From: Colwellia echini
GTDB lineage: Bacteria > Pseudomonadota > Gammaproteobacteria > Enterobacterales > Alteromonadaceae
Length of the DNA stretch: 64,000 nucleotides
Assembly: GCF_002843355.2 (NCBI RefSeq)
Contig: NZ_PJAI02000007.1
Coordinates: 124,001 to 188,000, forward strand
Direction of reading: 5' to 3'
The position numbers and the translations under genes were made by a program. The first letter of the stretch is position 1, and each line of letters opens with the position of its first letter. The notes below the pieces were generated by a model. It saw only the letters and a list, made by a program, of their open reading frames with translations. It had not been told where the DNA came from and ran no database searches. Below, in pieces: positions 59,647 to 64,000 of this stretch.

Positions 59647-59791
59647 TGTTTATTATCATTAAATAAATAGTTAACTAATTAGTTATCTATTTATTGAAAA
59701 ATCTAGTTAATGATGACAATAAACAATACTCGACAACTGCGGTGGGCGGTAATTCAGAGAACAGTAACTGTGCTGGATTACCACAAACACC
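59647..59791 (+). promoter_or_regulatory. Structured leader downstream of the riboswitch
   Basis: Two consecutive hairpins. The first (59647-59725) pairs TGTTTATT with AATAAACA, ATCATTAA with TTAATGAT, and ATAAATAG with CTATTTAT, with a palindromic TAACTAATTAGTTA top. The second (59740-59791) pairs GGTAATTCAG (59748-59757) with CTGGATTACC (59773-59782), an inner ACAGTAACTGT and an outer GGTG/CACC. No T-run follows either, and the gene starts 116 bases later. This is probably part of the expression platform, but that is inference. Confidence 0.6.
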
Positions 59792-59907
59792 TCGGTATTC
59801 TGCAAACACTTACTTACTTTGATTTCCAAAACCGTTAATAGAATTTAGTGAAAACGCTTAGTTAACAATAAGTTAAGACTAAGCAAATACTAATTAATGG
59901 AATCGTT

Positions 59908-60582
59908 ATGAAATCAGCCAGCCAAACATCAAACCAAGACTCAAGTTATCAATCGACAGAACAGTTAAACGAAAATAGTAAAAAAACACCAGCTAACTTG
60001 ATTATTGCAATATTTGCCGTGTTAACACTGCTTATGCTTGCTACACGCACACATCATTTTTCTAGTTTAAACCATTTACCTAGCGCCTCAATTGCTATTT
60101 TCTTCCTAGCGGGTATGTACTTACGTAATATGAAAGCCTTTTGGTTCTTCTATGTTTTGTCGGTTACTATTGATTTAGCATCTTCTTATTATCGTGGTGA
60201 CTTTGGTAGCTGTATTACCACTTCGTACCCTGCGCTCGTATTAAGTTACGGCGTAATGTTTGCTGCTGGTTTTTATACTAAACCTGATTGGCAACAAAAT
60301 GCGTGGCAAATCAATGCAATTAAAGTGGCATTGGCTTTATTTGTTGCTAGCTCTATTGCTTTCTTTATTTCAAACGGTAGCTACTACGCTTTATCAGGTA
60401 ACTTCCCTGTATTGTCTTGGTCAGAATATTCTGCACGTGTAGACAAATATTTCTTTGGTTCTATTTCTAATCCTGTGTTCTATGTGATTTCTGCTGTGGT
60501 AATTGATTTTACGGTAAGTCATTTCTTTACCGAAAAATCGATAAACACCGATCACAATATCAGCACTAACAATAAGTTTTAA
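59908..60582 (+). CDS. Cobalamin-regulated multi-pass membrane protein
   Basis: A 224-residue protein with a polar N-terminus (about 1-28, Ser/Gln/Asn-rich) and about six membrane segments between residues 30 and 210. I recognise no named family with certainty. The position directly behind a B12 riboswitch and before cbiA suggests a role in uptake of cobalt or corrinoids. Its size and all-helical layout resemble small S-component-like transport proteins. SSYYRGDFGSCITTSYPALVLSYG is the most distinctive stretch. The start is the ATG at 59908. Confidence 0.6.
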   Translation: MKSASQTSNQDSSYQSTEQLNENSKKTPANLIIAIFAVLTLLMLATRTHHFSSLNHLPSASIAIFFLAGMYLRNMKAFWFFYVLSVTIDLASSYYRGDFGSCITTSYPALVLSYGVMFAAGFYTKPDWQQNAWQINAIKVALALFVASSIAFFISNGSYYALSGNFPVLSWSEYSARVDKYFFGSISNPVFYVISAVVIDFTVSHFFTEKSINTDHNISTNNKF

Positions 60583-60727
60583 TCCGTTATTTTAACTCTT
60601 TATTTCGAAAAGCGTTTTAACAACTTTTAACTTTCGTTAGTCACTGCTCGCTGACTAAATAACTGAGTAAGCTGATTTCATTAGCTTGCTCAGCTCAGCT
60701 CAAGTCTGGCCAGTTTCAATACGGATT
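60581..60727 (+). repeat. Possible degenerate fold-back element before cbiA
   Basis: AATCCGTTATT (60581-60591, overlapping the stop of the preceding gene) pairs with AATACGGATT (60718-60727) apart from one bulged T. Inside, CTCGCTGACTAA at 60647-60658 resembles the left side of the shared apex of the other copies. A separate hairpin, CTGAGTAAGCT (60663-60673) with AGCTTGCTCAG (60683-60693), is also present. Confidence 0.35.
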
Positions 60728-60784
60728 TAACCCCCCGCTTTATTAACAGAAAAATACAGTTAAATTATAGAGAAGGATTGTCAC

Positions 60785-62350
60785 ATGACATCAGCGCCTA
60801 AGGCTGAGAAAATGTCTGAGAATAAGTTAGATAAACAGACTGAAAATAAGCAAAAATCACCTTTTCAAGGACAAATAAAACCACAGGCCGGTAGCGGTGT
60901 TTTGTGTTCGGCGCTTATTGTTGCTGCGCCACATTCAGGCTCAGGTAAAACAACAGTAACAGCTGCATTAGCACGTTATCATCGTGATCAAGGCCGTAAA
61001 GTTACCGTATTTAAAGTTGGTCCTGATTTTATCGATCCGATGATTTTACGCAAAGCCAGTGGTGAATTAGTTTATCAGTTAGATTTATGGCTTGTTGGTG
61101 AGCAAGGTTGTCGTGAGTTACTTCATCGTGCGGCGATGGAATCTGATCTTATTTTGATTGAAGGCGTTATGGGGTTATTTGATGGTAATCCTAGCAGTGC
61201 TGATTTAGCGCAATATTTCAATATTCCAGTGTTGGGTGTTATTGATGCTAAAGCTATGGCACAAACCTTTGCCGCTGTCAGTTTTGGTTTAGCTAAATTT
61301 CGTGAAAATTTACCGTTTTCAGGTGTGATTGCTAATAGAGTTAACAGCGAACGCCATGCAGAAATGCTTAGCGCTACCTTACCCGACGATATTACTTTTT
61401 ATGGTCGTATCCCTAAAGACGAAGTTATTACCTTACCCGAACGTCATTTAGGTTTAGTGCAAGCACAAGAGTTGAGTGATATTGATGTTCAACTTAATCA
61501 AGCCGCTAGTCATATTGAAAATACGGGTTTAAAAGACTTACCTGCTAAAGTTGAGTTTTTTTCTCAACAACAAATTGAAAATGAAGCCGATACCGCTACA
61601 AATGTAAGTACAGGTGTAATTACTGATGAAAGCTCTGCTGAAAGTACTGATGTAGTTATTGAAGGTGCTTTAACTGGCTCGAGTATTATTATTATTCGAG
61701 ACAATGCTTTTAGCTTTATTTATGCGGCGAACATCGCCTTTTTAACACAAACTGGCGCTGAGTTAATTTACTGTTCGGCACTGGATGATGACACCTTACC
61801 CGAAGGTGACATTTTATATATTCCTGGCGGTTACCCAGAATTGTATGCACAAAAATTAATGGATAATGTCAGCTTCCTTAATAGCGTTAGAGCCTTTGCA
61901 GCAAGTAACAAACCTATTGTTGCTGAATGTGGCGGCATGATGTATTTACTTGATCAACTTACCGATATGTCTGGGCAAGCGTTTTCTATGTTAGGGCTAA
62001 TGCCGGGTAAAGCGGTTATGCAAAAGAAACTGGCAGCGCTTGGCTCACAATGGGTTGCGTTACCTTTCTTTGATATTGGTGATTCAGCTACAGATAATAG
62101 TGCTGCAAGTAGCTCTATTCAGGCAACAGCTAATAAGTCAAATGCCAACATAATGCGTGGCCATAGTTTTCATTACTCGAGTGCTGAAATTGACTTAACA
62201 CCGGTTAGCCAAACAACGCATCATCCAAGTAAACGAGATGGCGAATTTGTTTATCAGCATAACAATATTCTTGCTTCGTACATGCACTGGTATTTTCCAA
62301 GTAATCCGAGCTTAACCTTACGTATTTTTGATAAATCACGTTATTTGTAA
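60785..62350 (+). CDS. cbiA: Cobyrinate a,c-diamide synthase
   Basis: This glutamine- and ATP-dependent enzyme amidates the a and c side chains of cobyrinate (or hydrogenobyrinate). The N-terminal domain has the P-loop VAAPHSGSGKTTVTAALARYH and KVGPDFIDP. The C-terminal glutamine amidotransferase domain has IPGGYPELYA, the nucleophile in AECGGMMYL, and GHSFHYS. At 521 aa it is longer than E. coli-type relatives because of an N-terminal Lys/Gln-rich tail and a variable linker (about residues 255-305). It belongs to the riboswitch-controlled unit. Confidence 0.92.
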   Translation: MTSAPKAEKMSENKLDKQTENKQKSPFQGQIKPQAGSGVLCSALIVAAPHSGSGKTTVTAALARYHRDQGRKVTVFKVGPDFIDPMILRKASGELVYQLDLWLVGEQGCRELLHRAAMESDLILIEGVMGLFDGNPSSADLAQYFNIPVLGVIDAKAMAQTFAAVSFGLAKFRENLPFSGVIANRVNSERHAEMLSATLPDDITFYGRIPKDEVITLPERHLGLVQAQELSDIDVQLNQAASHIENTGLKDLPAKVEFFSQQQIENEADTATNVSTGVITDESSAESTDVVIEGALTGSSIIIIRDNAFSFIYAANIAFLTQTGAELIYCSALDDDTLPEGDILYIPGGYPELYAQKLMDNVSFLNSVRAFAASNKPIVAECGGMMYLLDQLTDMSGQAFSMLGLMPGKAVMQKKLAALGSQWVALPFFDIGDSATDNSAASSSIQATANKSNANIMRGHSFHYSSAEIDLTPVSQTTHHPSKRDGEFVYQHNNILASYMHWYFPSNPSLTLRIFDKSRYL

Positions 62351-62422
62351 ACAGCTTGGTAAATATTTTTTGTGAATTCCTCTTTAAATAGAGGTTAGAA
62401 GAAAATAAGTTTTTATTGTTTT

Positions 62423-62449
62423 AGCGCTATCCCAGTAGCGCTTTTTTTT
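62423..62449 (+). terminator. Hairpin and T-run just before cobN
   Basis: GCGCTA (62424-62429) pairs with TAGCGC (62436-62441), then a run of eight Ts ends a dozen bases before the cobN ATG. It is a good intrinsic terminator by form. Confidence 0.8.
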
Positions 62450-62460
62450 GAGATTTTTAA

Positions 62461-64000
62461 TGGCACGTTTTATGTTTAGTAAACCCAATTCATTTTATAC
62501 TTTATTCGCTTTTTTATTCATGGCTAGTTTTAGTGGCTTTAGTCTCAGCGCCGCAGAAACTAAAATGCTCGCCTTAGTCTCCGACCGTTCAGCAGCAAGT
62601 ATGGTAACCGGCGCTCATCAGTTTTTATCAACATCAAAAGAGTCTACTACTTCAATCGCTTCAGAATTAGCTAAAGCAGAATTAACTAGGCCAGTAAAAA
62701 GTAATATTACTATACGCAGTGTTAGCCAATTAAATCAGTTATCGAATAGTGAATTACAACAGTTAATTATTCAACACCAAGGCATTATTGTTGCTGGGGT
62801 TTTTGGTGAATCGGTTGAACGCTTATTAGCGATGCAATACCCAACAACGCAAACGCGTTTAATACTGAGTAGCGATCGCCGTTTAATGGCCTTGCATCAA
62901 GATGTGCAAGGTGGCAAAGCTGCAAATTTATCAAGTAAACAGTTACAACAATTAATGACTCGATTTGACAAAAATGACTACTTGAACGAGTTAGCGAATC
63001 AACAAAAACAATGGCCACAATTTAGTTATTGGTTACAAGCACGAGGTTATTGGCAAAACAGAGGTAAAGAAAATCTTGGCGAACTGTTTCATTGGTTACA
63101 AACTATTAGCGCATCACAAGCGACTGAACTTAACCAAGCGGGAATAATTATTCCCTTACAGCCAATACGATTTTATTGGCAAGAGCAGTTAATTAGCCTT
63201 GCAGCCCTTAAAAATAATCTTGTCCAAACTAATGCAGTTATTAACGGCGCAGATGCTAACAAAGCCACTAAGCCAATTGTATTCATTGTTGATCATGATA
63301 CAGGCGATCAACCCGGTCAATGGCAGCTGCATCAGCAATTATGCCAACAACAATGGCAATGTGTTTCAGTATTAGCTGGTTGGGGAGTGCCTAGCGAGCA
63401 AGCAATTGAAGATATATTAGATCTAACTTCAAACTTGCATTTAAACCTAACTTCAACTTCAACTTCAACTTCAGCATCGACATCACAACCTTTTGCGATT
63501 ATCGCCTTACAAGATTTTGTGATTGGCGGTGGCGAAGGGCGAGAGTCAGTCACCGAAAAGTTTAAAGCGTTAAATGTACCAATATTTAAAGGTATTAGAG
63601 TTACCGAACTTAGCGAATTAGCGTATCAACTTTCACCAACAGGTTTACCAAGTGATAGCGTACATTACCGCGTTGCTATGCCTGAGCTACAAGGTGTATC
63701 ACAACCACATGTGTTAGCGTTAGCTTCCAATTCAAAAATTGATTCAGCCACAGGCGCAAGATTATCTATTAGCCAAGTATTAACAGATGAAGTTGCCCGT
63801 TTACAAGCGCGCGTTGATGGCTGGTTAGCACTTAAAACTAAAGCCAATAGCGATAAAAAAATTGCCATTGTTTATTACAATCATCCACCGGGCAGACATA
63901 ATATCGGCGCTGATAACTTAGACGTTCAACAATCGTTATGGCAAATACTAAAAAAATTAAAAGCCGAAGGTTATTACCTTGGCCCTGAAAGCGAGTTTCC
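62461..64000 (+). CDS. cobN: CobN-like cobaltochelatase, N-terminal part (runs off the window)
   Basis: The frame is open from ATG at 62461 to the last base (513 codons). CobN/BchH-family text includes VDHDTGDQPGQW, LAGWGVPSEQAI, FKGIRVTELSELAYQLSP and, near the end, IAIVYYNHPPGRHNIGADNLDVQQSLWQILK. CobN inserts cobalt into the corrin ring with CobS and CobT in the aerobic pathway. The N-terminus is a clear signal peptide (about residues 1-32, SKPNSFYTLFAFLFMASFSG), which cytoplasmic CobN lacks. Export would imply a periplasmic chelatase, perhaps for corrinoid or porphyrin remodelling. A Thr/Ser repeat lies at about residues 330-340. Confidence 0.82.
63449..63472 (+). repeat. Hexanucleotide repeat inside cobN
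   Basis: Four perfect AACTTC units encode alternating Ser-Thr. Two similar units lie upstream (near 63425) and degenerate ones downstream. Copy changes would alter the protein by two residues without shifting the frame. Confidence 0.88.

Overview
This 64 kb window is chromosomal DNA from an AT-rich marine gammaproteobacterium of the Alteromonadales, most like Colwellia. The evidence is gene content and order: a Na+-NQR tail with apbE and nqrM, a sodium-type PomAB flagellar motor, xseB-ispA-dxs, queA-tgt-yajC-secDF, trmJ-cysE-iscRSUA-hscBA-fdx, and close protein similarity to Vibrio, Shewanella and E. coli orthologues. Assignment to Colwellia is inference. Almost everything is housekeeping. 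I see no prophage, insertion sequence, CRISPR array or defence locus.

Layout. 0-4 kb: end of nqrF, the flavin transferase apbE, nqrM, a small lipoprotein and a diguanylate cyclase. 4-11 kb: isoprenoid genes (xseB-ispA-dxs, minus strand), then pomA-pomB and thiI. 11-18.4 kb: panE, a VanZ-like gene, yajQ, and the methionine genes metA (behind three tandem MetJ boxes) and B12-dependent metH. 18.5-29.5 kb: hpf, a dipeptidyl peptidase IV, radA, a two-domain PilZ protein, serB, ytjB, a small exported protein and tatD. 29.5-35 kb: argS, prfC, a possible small RNA, an unknown small gene, rimI, holD and tRNA-Trp. 35-41 kb: queosine genes and the Sec accessory genes. 41-47.7 kb: a MarC-family protein, an RhlE-type helicase, cobA, suhB, trmJ and cysE. 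47.7-53.9 kb: the full ISC iron-sulfur operon behind IscR operators. 54-56.2 kb: a secreted beta-propeller protein whose base composition differs from its neighbours. 56.3-64 kb: a cobalamin region, with cobD, cbiB and cobC on the minus strand and, divergently, a cobalamin riboswitch, a membrane protein, cbiA and the start of a cobN-like chelatase gene that runs off the window.

Connections. Sodium bioenergetics links nqrF/apbE/nqrM with PomAB. Cyclic-di-GMP signalling appears three times (diguanylate cyclase, YajQ, two-domain PilZ protein). B12 synthesis at the right end would supply MetH.

The most unusual signal is not a gene. Five intergenic elements share a conserved apex (TTGAC, four variable bases, GTCAA, then CTCCG), but each has its own flanking arms. 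The arms differ from copy to copy yet remain self-complementary, so each copy forms a long fold-back. All five lie between co-directional genes: nqrF/apbE, argS/tatD, tgt/yajC, yajC/secD and iscA/hscB. A sixth, weaker candidate precedes cbiA. Other non-coding structures are a nested palindrome with the thiI promoter in its loop, a 13-base tandem repeat between hscB and hscA, and a long structured leader behind the B12 riboswitch.
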